Source: Mesostigma viride
Lineage: Eukaryota > Streptophyta > Mesostigmatophyceae > Mesostigmatales > Mesostigmataceae
DNA length: 64,000 nt
Reading direction: 5' to 3'
Assembly: GCA_009746045.1 (NCBI GenBank)
Contig: RPFO01000050.1
Span: forward strand, 3,504,445-3,568,444
A model generated the notes under the pieces. The model worked only from the letters and a program-made list of their open reading frames with translations, was not told the origin of the DNA and ran no database searches. Below, one piece after another: positions 32,611 to 42,455 of this stretch. The position numbers and the translations under genes are program-made. How positions within the stretch are numbered: position 1 is the first letter of the stretch; every line of letters starts with the position of its first letter.

Positions 32611-33254
32611 ATTTAGATGAACGCGGATCAGTGAGTTTCTGGTCTTCCCAAGATGTGATGAATGGAGCCATGGTTTCAACCAGCGGCTTTTAACCTTTAC
32701 CACAGTTGCCTCACTACCCTGTGGTCACTAGCCTGAGGCGGCAGCACCCACGGACGGTGTTGGGAAAAGACGCTTGGCCACTGCTGCGTCCGAGCCTTTC
32801 TAGGTCTCACCATTGCTGCCAGGCCTTGCACGCCTTGGCAGGTCCGCCACTGTCAATTTCCTTGGTTGCATCAATCCAGGACGTCTGTCCTTCCATGAAT
32901 GACAGTAACGCTCTGGATTTATCCGTCATGACAAGTACCCGTCCATCCCAGGCCTGCAGGACTGCCAGTCCTGAAGTCCTGTGACATTCTTGGTACCATC
33001 AACCAATATTGACCACAGTACCTCCTAGTGACAGTCGGTCCTGTGACACGTAACGTGTGATGGTTCACCCAACACTGCCACGTGCCCTGTCCCTCACGTG
33101 TCCTTAGTCCTGGTACTGCTGTAGCGTCCGGCGGCATTACTTCGGGACTTGATAACTCTCAAGTTCCTTGTCCAAATGAGGCGTTTAGCACGGCGTTGGA
33201 AAGGCCACTTCAAGTATGATATGCTTAGCATATTGCATCACCAATATGCTAACT
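32611..33254 (-). repeat. Copia-2 3' LTR
   Basis: 644 bp, from ATTTAGATGAACG to ATATGCTAACT. It has no TG..CA ends. The boundary is fixed by the TSD outside and by comparison with the other LTR inside. Confidence 0.9.
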
Positions 33255-34218
33255 CCAACCCTTTCTTGTTTTGGAGCTGCAAGCTTCACACCATGACCAA
33301 CCCATTCCTTGCTGCCTTGTGAAATGGACACCTGGTTACCCTGGACTTATAATAAGCCTCATGAGCACCCCTTTTGCCACCTTAATGGTATCCTCTTTTA
33401 GGGATCTATGGTTCAACCCTGCCATCTGATCATTAACTTGACCTGCAGGTCATCCCCAACCCTTTCTTTTGCAACTGTACCTTGGCTTGGGCTTAAAGGA
33501 GGATATTGAATATTCCTTAGGCAACATATCCTGGATATCTGAATGAGAGGCCCTGACTACAGGAAACGTATTACAGTGAGTTCCTGGTCTTCCCAGTTAT
33601 CACTGGCGCCCGTTTCATGGCGCCCGCCCCGAGCGTTCCAGGCATCATCCATCCAAATGTTCACCAATGGAAACCACTTCAACACCACTGTGCCACTGCT
33701 TGATGGGGAGCCCATGTCATCACTGGGTGTTAAAGCCCAGGAGTCATACATACCAGGCTGTGGCTCAACTAGGGAATCGAACCCTACCCCAGAACCCCAG
33801 GTTAAACTTAACCTGGTCACATGACAGACAACAAGAGAGATTGGCATACAACATGATTATGTTTTATTATAGAATATCCACCAAAACCAATGTTGAGTGT
33901 TCCCAGTGGACCAGCCTGCACCAGCAAGGCCCAACTGTCAGGTTACAACACCATAATATCCAAGGTTGTCACTTATTCACAGCTAAAGAAAACTAAACAA
34001 GAGAGATATATACAAACAACCTGGAAGAACTCTCAACATGGCCTGCCCTGTCATGGCCTAACTGCCCGAGGCCAAAGGCATCCCACTGTGCTAATCCTTT
34101 ACAGGAAGAGCTTGCTCCTGTTGAGCCTTCTACCTGCTTGGTGACAGGTAGGCTACCTGTTGCCCTCCCCCCTGGGGACAACAGCACTGGTCAGCCACCA
34201 ACTGGCAAAGGCTGGACT
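33255..34218 (-). other. Copia-2 3' noncoding region and polypurine tract
   Basis: The tract AAGAAAGGGTTGG abuts the LTR. As in Copia-1 there is a doubled GGCGCCCG box (33604-33631) and a minus-strand T-arm-like AGGGTTCGATTCCCT (33770-33784) that forms a 5-bp stem with a 7-base loop. No ORF. Confidence 0.65.
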
Positions 34219-37200
34219 TCAAGTCCCACCAGAAAAGGGGTCCATGAGCCCTTTGAGCACAGGGTATTGTAGCTCAGCCTTGCTCTCCAGCTTGGTGAGG
34301 GCGTCTGCTGGGTTGTCAACACCAGGCACATGTTCAAGATGAGCAAGGTAAGACATCTCCTTCAGCAACAAATAATCCAGATCCCTGCTCCTGGCGAGCT
34401 GTCTGTGCACAAACTGCACCATGCCCATGCTGTCTGTCTTGACCAGTGTGTGCAGCTGCAAGCTACAGGAAGCTACCTGACAGAGCTGGTAGAATAACTC
34501 CCTGAGGTAAAGAGCAGTGTGTAGCCCCTCACATATTGCCCTGCACTCAGCAATGTCACTGCTGGGCGTCACCCTGTTCTGTAACCTACTGTACCAGCTG
34601 ACCAGAGAAGTGTGCTCCTGTTGTAGTGTAATGAGTGCTGCTGCCCTACCCCTGACATCCGTCACCTTCCTGCTGTCCATGGAACTGTCCACAAAAAGCA
34701 CCATGTTGAGTGGTTTGTACAAGTCCACAGCTGCCAGTATGAGTGGAGGTGAGCTCCTGACAGACTCAACCACCTGCTCTGCCCCTACCTCAACCAGCTG
34801 AGCATCTGTGAGCCTACTCAGCACCAACAAATCTGGGGCACAAATGCTAGCTAGCCAAGCCAACATTCCCCTGATTGTGGCACACCTGGCCTGGGTAATG
34901 GGCTGCTGGAGGGCATCAATGATCTGCTGAGGATAGTTGTTGCCACCCTCCATCTTGATAAACCAAGTACCTGCCCTCTTGATCAGCGTGGCCTGCATTC
35001 CACAAAACACCATGGGCTCATCCTGCTTCATGTGCTGGACCTTTCCTAACTCAAACCTCTTCTGGATCTTGGACAGTACTGAATCCACCCACTCAGGAGG
35101 CCCTAAAAGGTGCAGGTCATCTCCATGCAGAGATGCAAACACAGGCAACCCTTCATGAGTACTCTGGAACAAGCAAGGATCAACTGGAGACACAGTAAAG
35201 CCACAGTGAGTTTTCAGAAACTTTTCCAGGCTCTTTCTCCAGATGATAGGGCTGGACCTGAGACCCTCCAAACCCTTGAGTATTCTGAGATATTTTGACT
35301 TGATCTCTGCTCTCCACACCTTGGGCACTGTTACAAAGAAGGGAGGGATATCACGCCACGTCTCCTTGGCCTGCTCCACATCACCCTTGAGAAAAGCCCT
35401 CTTGAAATCAATCAGCACAGAGCTGTACGCAATGCCCTTGACCAGGAAAGACAGATATATACACAGAACAATCCTCCAGGTATCATGCAGCATCCCAGGC
35501 GTATACAACTCCTCATCTGTCAGCTCCCCCGTGCCATGGTACTCAGTCACAACTGGCCTCACATGTGGCACCTGCACCCCGTCTATCTCCTTCAGCTTGA
35601 GCACAAACAAGAGCCTTAGCAACTGATGCTCCCTGGGCAACTCATCCACAGGCTCAGCACAGTTAGACACTATCCAGTCATGCCCACTGGAGACAAACCC
35701 TAGAATCCATGCCTTAGCCATCTTGGGGCTTTGCATCAACTCTACCAACTGGTGCCAGGAAATAGGACTGTGACCAGCAATCTGGTACTTGTGCACCCCC
35801 AAGTCCCGTGGATCTAGGGTGGTTGGGATGATCAACAAGTCCTCAGCAATGGGCTCCTTGCCTTCAGGCCCCACACTCTGCTGCCCCTTCACAGCCTTGA
35901 CTGCCACAGCTAGACCCTTGGAGTAGTGATATCTCTGGAGGGGCAAACTGCCGTGACCTTCTAGTGCAAGCTCATCTGCTGACAGAGTCACTCCTGGCAT
36001 GCACAAGAAATTCTGGCCCAAAATGGCAGGCCCCTGGTACCCTTCCACCACACAGAACGCAGTGGGGACACCCAGGATAGGCACAGTCACTTCCCCTAGG
36101 ATCTTCATTGTTACAGTGCCCGTAAAGTCACTCACTGCCCTGCAGCCAGCCTTATTCACCTTCAGGCCCTGAGCATCCTCCACCCTGATGATAGACACCT
36201 CTGAGTTAGTATCCACTTCTAGGGTAGCAGCCCAGCAAGAACCCCATTCAGTCAACTTAGATACCTTGGGATCCTTGTGCTTGTTGAACATGAGCGACCG
36301 GACAATGTCTGCCATGAGTGGCCTCTTGGACCCTGGTGCAGGCCCAGCCCCCGTTGGCTCCACCACAGGTGATGCAGTTGCCTCCTGCACCTCATCATCA
36401 TCAGAGGGATAGCCACCTCCCACGTCAGTGACAGGCACATCAACTACCTGGTCCTTAACCTGGCCCTCCAGCCAACACTGGGGTCCAGGCCCGTCTGCAG
36501 GCCAGATTGCATGTGGCTTGCGTTCCTTGACGTTGGCCCAGCTCAACCTGTAAACATGCCTGGGATTACTCTCCAAGGCCACAAGGCAGGAACGATTGGC
36601 ATCTTCCACACAGGTCACCACCCCGTTCTGCCACTTGCCCCTCTTGCCCTGCATTGATGGCTCCTTCCACATTCTGACCTTCAGCCCCACCTGAGGCCTC
36701 AGCACATTCCAGCCCCTATCCTTGCGTCTCAACTGAGCAAACACCCTGTCTGCTTTCCTCAAGCATGCCTGGACCACTTCCTGGGCTAGCATCCCAAACT
36801 GCAGTGCTACAGGATTGACAGCCACCCCGTCATAATAGTAGTTTATTCTGAGGTTCAACTGTTCTTCCACCTGCCTGGTCCACACTGCCCTCTCCAAAGC
36901 AGATGCTACCAGTGGCACCTTAGGTTCTGCCAGCACTACGGTCTTGACCTCCCTGATGGATCTCTCCACAGCACCTTGCTGTCCATGGCTCTCCCTGGGC
37001 GTGACCAGCAGCTTGCATGGCAGTTGCTCCTGCTGTGACAGTAGGCACTCAAACTGAATATCAGCCTGTACTGTCTTGTACACCCCAAAGCCTGGTAAGA
37101 GAGTCTGCAAGCCCAGCAGCAGGGTATTCCCCTTCATATCTGGCAGAATCTGGAGCAGCCTGTACCTGCTAAATCTGTCCACTGCCACCAAAATGTATAA

Positions 37201-37758
37201 GCCCCTGATATGCTGGACGTCTACCTGGATGTCCCCCTTCTCCCTGGCAGGCTCCCTAGCATGGGACCTTGGCTTCTTGGCAGCATTCTCCTTACAAGTA
37301 CATTGCTCAGCTGCAGCCCTGCATGCTTCCCTCAGTGGCTCATCTCCAATCTTCCAACCAAACATCTCAGCCATGGCTGTGTGACCAAAGATATTGTGCA
37401 GCCTGCGTCCAGCATCCGTGTAGCTCAGTTGCCTAGCCAGATTACGCACCTGGGAAGACGCCTGGACGGGCCCTGCGTGTGAGGACGCAACATCCACCTT
37501 CTGCATCTTGGATCCAGAGGACCCAGCAGACCCTCCCAGCAGAGCATCTAGGCTCCCAGAGCCAACCCTGTCTGGGGACCCTCCACCTGTTGACAGTTGA
37601 GGGGATTGTTGTGCTGCAGCATGCATGCAATCTTGTGGAATGAGAACATCAGTACACCCCTGGTGCTGATCAGAGGTGGCACCCTGCCCAGATTTATTTA
37701 CATGTGAAGCTGTGTCCCCACAGGGTGTCTCACTATGTACACGGGACTGCTTCACTAG
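34219..37758 (-). CDS. Copia-2 Pol: integrase, protease-like, RT, RNase H
   Basis: 1178 residues follow the gag UGA in frame. Numbered from the GTG at 37755: HHCC-like H120, H125, C145 and C152/C154; integrase core D179, D232, E264 (D-x31-E, not 35); a GKWQNGVV-type C-terminal region near 370-410; a protease-like domain at 510-585 with DTNS at 515-518 and ILGQNFL at 578-584; RT with DFKRAFLKGD at 783-792 and HGDD at 877-880 in place of YxDD; RNase H with D1023, E1070, D1108 and D1151. No DTG-type motif precedes the integrase. The stop is at 34219-34221. The frame has no methionine start of its own, so expression by readthrough is likely. Confidence 0.9.
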   Translation of the reverse strand, partial: LVKQSRVHSETPCGDTASHVNKSGQGATSDQHQGCTDVLIPQDCMHAAAQQSPQLSTGGGSPDRVGSGSLDALLGGSAGSSGSKMQKVDVASSHAGPVQASSQVRNLARQLSYTDAGRRLHNIFGHTAMAEMFGWKIGDEPLREACRAAAEQCTCKENAAKKPRSHAREPAREKGDIQVDVQHIRGLYILVAVDRFSRYRLLQILPDMKGNTLLLGLQTLLPGFGVYKTVQADIQFECLLSQQEQLPCKLLVTPRESHGQQGAVERSIREVKTVVLAEPKVPLVASALERAVWTRQVEEQLNLRINYYYDGVAVNPVALQFGMLAQEVVQACLRKADRVFAQLRRKDRGWNVLRPQVGLKVRMWKEPSMQGKRGKWQNGVVTCVEDANRSCLVALESNPRHVYRLSWANVKERKPHAIWPADGPGPQCWLEGQVKDQVVDVPVTDVGGGYPSDDDEVQEATASPVVEPTGAGPAPGSKRPLMADIVRSLMFNKHKDPKVSKLTEWGSCWAATLEVDTNSEVSIIRVEDAQGLKVNKAGCRAVSDFTGTVTMKILGEVTVPILGVPTAFCVVEGYQGPAILGQNFLCMPGVTLSADELALEGHGSLPLQRYHYSKGLAVAVKAVKGQQSVGPEGKEPIAEDLLIIPTTLDPRDLGVHKYQIAGHSPISWHQLVELMQSPKMAKAWILGFVSSGHDWIVSNCAEPVDELPREHQLLRLLFVLKLKEIDGVQVPHVRPVVTEYHGTGELTDEELYTPGMLHDTWRIVLCIYLSFLVKGIAYSSVLIDFKRAFLKGDVEQAKETWRDIPPFFVTVPKVWRAEIKSKYLRILKGLEGLRSSPIIWRKSLEKFLKTHCGFTVSPVDPCLFQSTHEGLPVFASLHGDDLHLLGPPEWVDSVLSKIQKRFELGKVQHMKQDEPMVFCGMQATLIKRAGTWFIKMEGGNNYPQQIIDALQQPITQARCATIRGMLAWLASICAPDLLVLSRLTDAQLVEVGAEQVVESVRSSPPLILAAVDLYKPLNMVLFVDSSMDSRKVTDVRGRAAALITLQQEHTSLVSWYSRLQNRVTPSSDIAECRAICEGLHTALYLRELFYQLCQVASCSLQLHTLVKTDSMGMVQFVHRQLARSRDLDYLLLKEMSYLAHLEHVPGVDNPADALTKLESKAELQYPVLKGLMDPFSGGT

Positions 37759-37761
37759 TCA
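37756..37761 (-). promoter_or_regulatory. Candidate gag-pol readthrough site UGA CUA
   Basis: Gag ends AAG TGA, then CTA GTG AAG opens pol in the same frame. UGA-CUA-G is one of the strongest known readthrough contexts, described for several viruses and some animal mRNAs. Copia-1 has UGA CUG at the matching place. Confidence 0.75.
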
Positions 37762-39082
37762 CTTCTGATCAGACTGCCCCTTCTTCTTGTTTGGGCAATC
37801 CCTCTTCCAGTGACCTTCCTTGCCACAAGCAAAACACTTGCTCTTGCCAGACCCTCCCCCTGGGGCCTTGCTGTCCTGCTTGTTCTGGTTGCCTGAGGCC
37901 TGATTGTTATTCTGCCCCTGGCCACCACCCTTACCCTGCTGATGGCTGTTACGGTTGCCAGACTGGTTCCCCTGATTCTGGTTCCCCTGCTGACCTCCTC
38001 CACCACCCTGGTTCTGCTCCTTCTGGGCCTGCTTCCTTCTCCTGCTACCATACCGTGTCCCAGATGGGGTACGGTTCTTGCCCTGGCTAGCCTGAGACGC
38101 TGACCCTCCCTGAGAACTGATACCCTTGCAGGTAGGGACCCGGGTCCTGAAGTTTAGTATCACACGCTTCAGAGCCCCCCAGGTGCCATCAGTGAGATCA
38201 CAGAGCTGCCTAGCAGTAGCCCTACCTTCCTCTGACAAGCCCATCTTATCAAAGAAGTGGTCTGCTGCTGCCCTGACTGTCACACTGAAGCCCTGCTTCT
38301 TGCCTGCCTCCACGATCAACTCAAACCTGGCCAGCTCAGCAGCCACCTCACCCTTGATCTCAAACTCATCAAATTCTCTCTTCTTTTCCATGGTGAGATT
38401 GTGAACCCTGTCAGAAAACTCCTCCTTGATGTCATCTAGGAACTGCAGCCAAGTGTGCCCCTCTTTCAGAGCATGCCTAGCCATGTCATTGACCCTTTCA
38501 GACGACCCCTTGTTTGCGGTGGAAGAGTGAAACACCCTGACAATATCCACACCTGCTGCGACAGAGCCCACGACTAGCTTCATGTCATCAAGCCATTTAT
38601 CCAGGTTGTCTTGCTTCAGGGAGGGTTGAGCGCTTTCTGCCCATTCATGACTGTCACAGCATCAGAAAATGGACGGGTGCCAGGCAACACACTCCCCACA
38701 CGCACTGGTGGTGCCTGGGGAGGGTCAATCCTAGCCTCCAAACGCTCGGGCAACATACCAGACACCCTATCGTGAACAGCAGCTTGCTTTGCAGCACGCA
38801 CACCTGGGGTGACGATGGCGTCCTCCTCACCAGGCGTTGTGAGCACCACTGCTCCGTAGGTCGCCTGGCACGCTTGACTTTCTCCGCCTCAGCTTGCCCA
38901 TCACGCCACCGCTTGTGTGTTCTCCCGGCTCTGGGGTCCATCTCTGGGATAGGTTGCCCAGCTGGCGCCTCCACGCCCCTCTCCTCCATCGCCTCCCCTT
39001 CCTCTCTGGCGATGTCCTCCTCTGCCGTTCGCTCCCGTTGCTCCTCGAATGTCGCCGCACCCCGGCTTGCCCTCCTAGGCAT
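37759..39082 (-). pseudogene. Copia-2 Gag with CCHC zinc knuckle
   Basis: The likely start is MPRRASRGAATFEEQ at 39082. The N-terminal part is acidic, then basic (KRWRDGQAEAEKVKRARR). Frames change near 38850 and 38620. The C-terminal 274 residues are open and contain a helical capsid-like region (LKQDNLDKWLDDMKLVVG onward), a Gln/Gly/Asn-rich spacer and the knuckle CFACGKEGHWKRDC. It ends SDQK before the UGA. The two breaks are single-base and may be errors, since pol is intact. Confidence 0.75.
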
Positions 39083-39150
39083 TATATACAATGGCTGCGA
39101 CCAACTTTGCAACAAGAAAACAGCAAACTCTCCACCTATCCTCCACCCCC

Positions 39151-40113
39151 TCAAGCCTCGTTTTCAGACGAAGCTTCTCCTGCAACCGGTGCAGGTGCTG
39201 GCTCGTGGAACGGTCCCTCCACCGGATTCAATGGCTGCCCCTGGTCGTCGTGAGTAGGCACAGGCCTAATAACCACCGGAAGCCTCAAACCATACGCGTA
39301 ATCACGTATCCAGCGAGAACGCCCCCACCTCAACAAATGGGCCTCACCTAAACCAACGTTGTCGTCAATGTGGTAGCGATTAAGCTCGTCCCGCTGCGCC
39401 TGCTCACGGCCCTCCTGAGAGCCGTCGCCCTCGTGACGCCTCTGGGCCGGCTGTACTACCGCCCCTGCTGGCTGATCTACGAAGTCGTAGAAGGCGTCGT
39501 CGGCTGAGACCTCTCGACCGCCAACCACGTCGACAGTCAAACTTAGCTGGTTTAACTCTCGGCGAGAATGTGGAGTATCCCGACTAGTGTAGATGGAGAA
39601 GGGATTAAGAGTAATGAAGACACGATCAGCAGCGCCTCTGGTCAACTCTAAGACAGAGTGCGCCAGATTCTGGCACTCTGCCACCAACGCCTGCGTACTG
39701 CCACGAACGATGGCCTCCCGCCTGTCCCGGGCGACCTGCACCACGTTTGGCACGCCGGTGTAGTCGTCCCCAAGGCGGAGATTGGCGACAAGGTCGTTTA
39801 TCTCTCGGGCACCCCCGAGGCTTATGGCAATTATCTGCAAAAGCAGAGTGACCACCTGCTCAAACGCGAATGCGTTTGTGTGGCCAGCCCGCCAAGACGC
39901 TGGCAGCCTTCTGATGATTTCCGCGAGGTCCTCGCGAAATCTCAGCAGCTGCTCGGCGCTCCTCGGACGTACTCGCCCGGCGCCGACACCGCTCTAATAT
40001 TCGGCGCACTTCCCCGAGTCCTCGTGCCCTCCTGCGGGTACTGGACTGGACGCCGCTACCGTTGCTGCACGCGCAAAGGTGTTTGTCCTAGCTTCAGAGT
40101 CCGAATTCGACAT
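39151..40113 (-). pseudogene. Copia-2 ORF0, extra ORF before gag
   Basis: The frame starts MSNSDSEARTN at 40113, about 25 bases inside the 5' LTR, and runs 320 codons to 39151 with one in-frame TAG at 39994-39996. The middle is helical and Leu-rich (EDLAEIIRRLPASW, FEQVVTLLLQIIAISL). The end is acidic. No known domain was recognised. Position and the M-(S/P)-N-S start match Copia-1 ORF0, though overall similarity is low. The TAG may be a mutation or a second readthrough stop. Confidence 0.55.
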
Positions 40114-40137
40114 ATCCGTCGACCAGACTGTAATACG

Positions 40138-40781
40138 ATTTAGATGAACGCGGATCAGTGAGTTTCTGGTCTTCCCAAGATGTGATGAATGGAGCCATGG
40201 TTTCAACCAGCGGCTTTTAACCTTTACCACAGTTGCCTCACTACCCTGTGGTCACTAGCCTGAGGCGGCAGCACCCACGGACGGTGTTGGGAAAAGACGC
40301 TTGGCCACTGCTGTGTCCGAGCCTTTCTAGGTCTCACCATTGCTGCCAGGCCTTGCACGCCTTGGCAGGTCCGCCACTGTCAATTTCCTTGGTTGCATCA
40401 ATCCAGGACGTCTGTCCTTCCATGAATGACAGTAACGCTCTGGATTTATCCGTCATGACAAGTACCCGTCCATCCCAGGCCTGCAGGACTGCCAGTCCTG
40501 AAGTCCTGTGACATTCTTGGTACCATCAACCAATATTGACCACAGTACCTCCTAGTGACAGTCGGTCCTGTGACACGTAACGTGTGATGGTTCACCCAAC
40601 ACTGCCACGTGCCCTGTCCCTCACGTGTCCTTAGTCCTGGTACTGCTGTAGCGTCCGGCGGCATTACTTCGGGACTTGATAACTCTCAAGTTCCTTGTCC
40701 AAATGAGGCGTCTAGCACGGCGTTGGAAAAGCCACTTCAAGTATGATATGCTTAGCATATTGCATCACCAATATGCTAACT
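40138..40781 (-). repeat. Copia-2 5' LTR
   Basis: 644 bp, three substitutions from 32611-33254. Inside it, on the minus strand, follows CGTATTAC, the candidate primer-binding site shared with Copia-1. Confidence 0.9.
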
Positions 40782-40979
40782 ACTATTGCTAGCCCCGCCG
40801 AGTATCCCAGACTGGCCGCTTGCTGGCTAGGTCGTCGTTGAATCCCTTTACGGGCTGGCCGCCGACCAGTCAGCAGTCGTTGAATTCCGGAACCTCTACC
40901 TACGTCAAACTCAGCCTTGGTATCCTAATTGGCTCACTAACCCTCTCCGCGAGAGTTAGCTAACCTTTCCAGCACATTT

Positions 40980-40993
40980 CCTCCGATAACCAG
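40980..40993 (-). promoter_or_regulatory. Gypsy-A primer-binding site
   Basis: The minus strand reads C-TGGTTATCGGAGG immediately after the 5' LTR. A TGG start complementary to a tRNA CCA end is the standard layout. The priming tRNA cannot be named from the sequence. Confidence 0.65.
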
Positions 40994-41576
40994 TGTTACG
41001 TCCCAGCCCAGACACACCTAGCCTGAGCTACGTAGCGAAAGACCCTTCTTGCCGGAATTAGGAATAATTCAAGGTAGCCTAAAGTAGGTTGCGCTTCACG
41101 ACGTGAGTCGTGAGATATCTGGCATCACGGCTTGATGCCAAGCTAATTAGTACACACTTATAATGGCTAGCAACACCAAGTACAAATGGATAATTGCCCC
41201 GGGCTCAATGTGTAGGCGTATTCGCACTTATCATTCATCAAACCAAGAGGACGAGACTCTCGTCCTCGGACCAATTTAACCTAGGTTGATTGCGGCGCAG
41301 ATACACGCCAATTTCCCTGGAACAATCCAAGGCAATCATTCCACGTAGGATCCGGGCCGACATCGACCCTCAACTACAGGATCCACGCCTAGAACTACGG
41401 ACAGACTCAGAACTGGCGCGGCGCCACAGCACCGGCCCCTAAAAGGGCAACCTAGGACCAAAATAACTAGTCCAATTCACACAATAGCCAATGTCCATAA
41501 AACTCAGTACAACGGCCACAAGGCCTTAGTAATTTATTCCATTGTTACGTCCGACCTAAAGGGCCGGGACGTAACA
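40994..41576 (-). repeat. Gypsy-A 5' LTR
   Basis: 583 bp, partner of 20502-21086. The TSD GGCGC follows at 41577-41581 and the interrupted LINE reading frame resumes. Confidence 0.95.
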
Positions 41577-41581
41577 GGCGC

Positions 41582-42042
41582 GGTCACCAACATGCTGCGT
41601 TCCATTTTCAGAGTAGGATATGCTGCTCATGTCCGCAATGAGGACCTGTACCAGGGCATGCCCTATATCACCAGCACCATTAAGCAGCGACGCCTGCAGC
41701 TAGTAGGGCACCTAGCTCGCACCAACCAGGTAGACACCTCACGTGGGCCCCCCGGCCGCAGGACTGCGACCAGCCCAGCCTGGCCGGCACCTCCTGACGT
41801 GGGCCGGGCCCAGTGATGTTAGACGCCGCAAGGCCCGCACCTTCAAAGAACAGCTAGTAGAGGACATCGGGGGCCTAGTAGGCCTCTCCGTGATTTGGAA
41901 GAAGATGATGGACAAGGCCAAGTGGGCCCAGGTCATAGAGGACAACGAGCCCCCCCAGTGGGGAAGCGCCCGCGTGTGCTATCCCGTGGGAGGCACGCCA
42001 GACAGCTCCCCTAGGGCAGCGTGCGGCTGTCTAGATAGATGA
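41582..42042 (+). pseudogene. LINE-B prime ORF2 C terminus
   Basis: Continues the frame cut at 20501: NMLRSIFRVGYAAHVRNEDL, MPYITSTIKQRRLQLVGHLA, then after a frameshift RRRKARTFKEQLVEDIGGLV. The N-E-D-L and RRLQ.VGHL.R patterns are typical of LINE ORF2 C-terminal regions. A stop at about 42040 is followed by the 3' UTR. Confidence 0.8.
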
Positions 42043-42130
42043 TGTTGTAGTTAGAATGCTGTTAGCTAGCTAGATGTAGGATGTAGCTGTCAGATGTAGA
42101 TAGATTAGACCGGTATAGGACTATTTGCAC

Positions 42131-42423
42131 CCATCCATCCATCCATCCATCCATCCATCCATCCATCCATCCATCCATCCATCCATCCATCCATCCATCC
42201 ATCCATCCATCCATCCATCCATCCATCCATCCATCCATCCATCCATCCATCCATCCATCCATCCATCCATCCATCCATCCATCCATCCATCCATCCATCC
42301 ATCCATCCATCCATCCATCCATCCATCCATCCATCCATCCATCCATCCATCCATCCATCCATCCATCCATCCATCCATCCATCCATCCATCCATCCATCC
42401 ATCCATCCATCCATCCATCCATC
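42131..42423. repeat. (CCAT)n microsatellite, about 73 units
   Basis: A perfect tetranucleotide array of 293 bases inside the 3' UTR of LINE-B prime. The open frames across it (Met-Asp-Gly-Trp or His-Pro-Ser-Ile repeats) are artefacts of the array. Confidence 0.98.
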
Positions 42424-42441
42424 GGGGTTAATGCTCCGTGA

Positions 42442-42455
42442 CTCCCCAACGGGAG
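42442..42455 (+). other. 3'-terminal LINE hairpin (CAAC loop)
   Basis: CTCCC-CAAC-GGGAG just upstream of the (TTAA)n tail of LINE-B prime. The SINE-like insert has the identical hairpin at 25432-25445. Confidence 0.7.

Larger units (their letters stand above)
32611..40781 (-). mobile_element. Copia-2 LTR retrotransposon
   Basis: 8171 bp with the TSD ACTAT (32606-32610 and 40782-40786) and 644-bp LTRs that differ at three sites. Minus-strand order is ORF0, gag, UGA, pol, 3' region, polypurine tract. Pol is intact. Proteins are alignable with Copia-1 over all domains but clearly diverged, so the shared oddities mark a lineage. It inserted in the Gypsy-A leader. Confidence 0.95.
20502..41576 (-). 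mobile_element. Gypsy-A: chromovirus-type LTR retrotransposon with nested inserts
   Basis: LTRs of 585 bp (20502-21086) and 583 bp (40994-41576) with TGTTACGTCCC/GGGACGTAACA ends are flanked by the TSD GGCGC (20497-20501 and 41577-41581). They differ by one substitution and a 2-base indel. Minus-strand order is leader, a hybrid-binding ORF, gag, protease, RT, RNase H, integrase with chromodomain, an extra ORF3, polypurine tract. Inserted within are Copia-2 (32611-40781), an SINE-like element (25073-25471) and MITE-2 (26857-27644). Removing them leaves about 11.7 kb, long for a chromovirus. Confidence 0.9.

Noticed and set aside
34219-37755. GTG start codon for Copia-2 pol
   Set aside because: The GTG lies two codons after the gag UGA in the same frame. 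A eukaryotic element would not start there, so readthrough is more likely.
37759-37761. Reassigned UGA codon in this genome
   Set aside because: UGA would be expected inside many frames if reassigned. It is seen only at the Gag end in these ORFs, and other frames end at UGA or UAG normally, so readthrough is the simpler reading.
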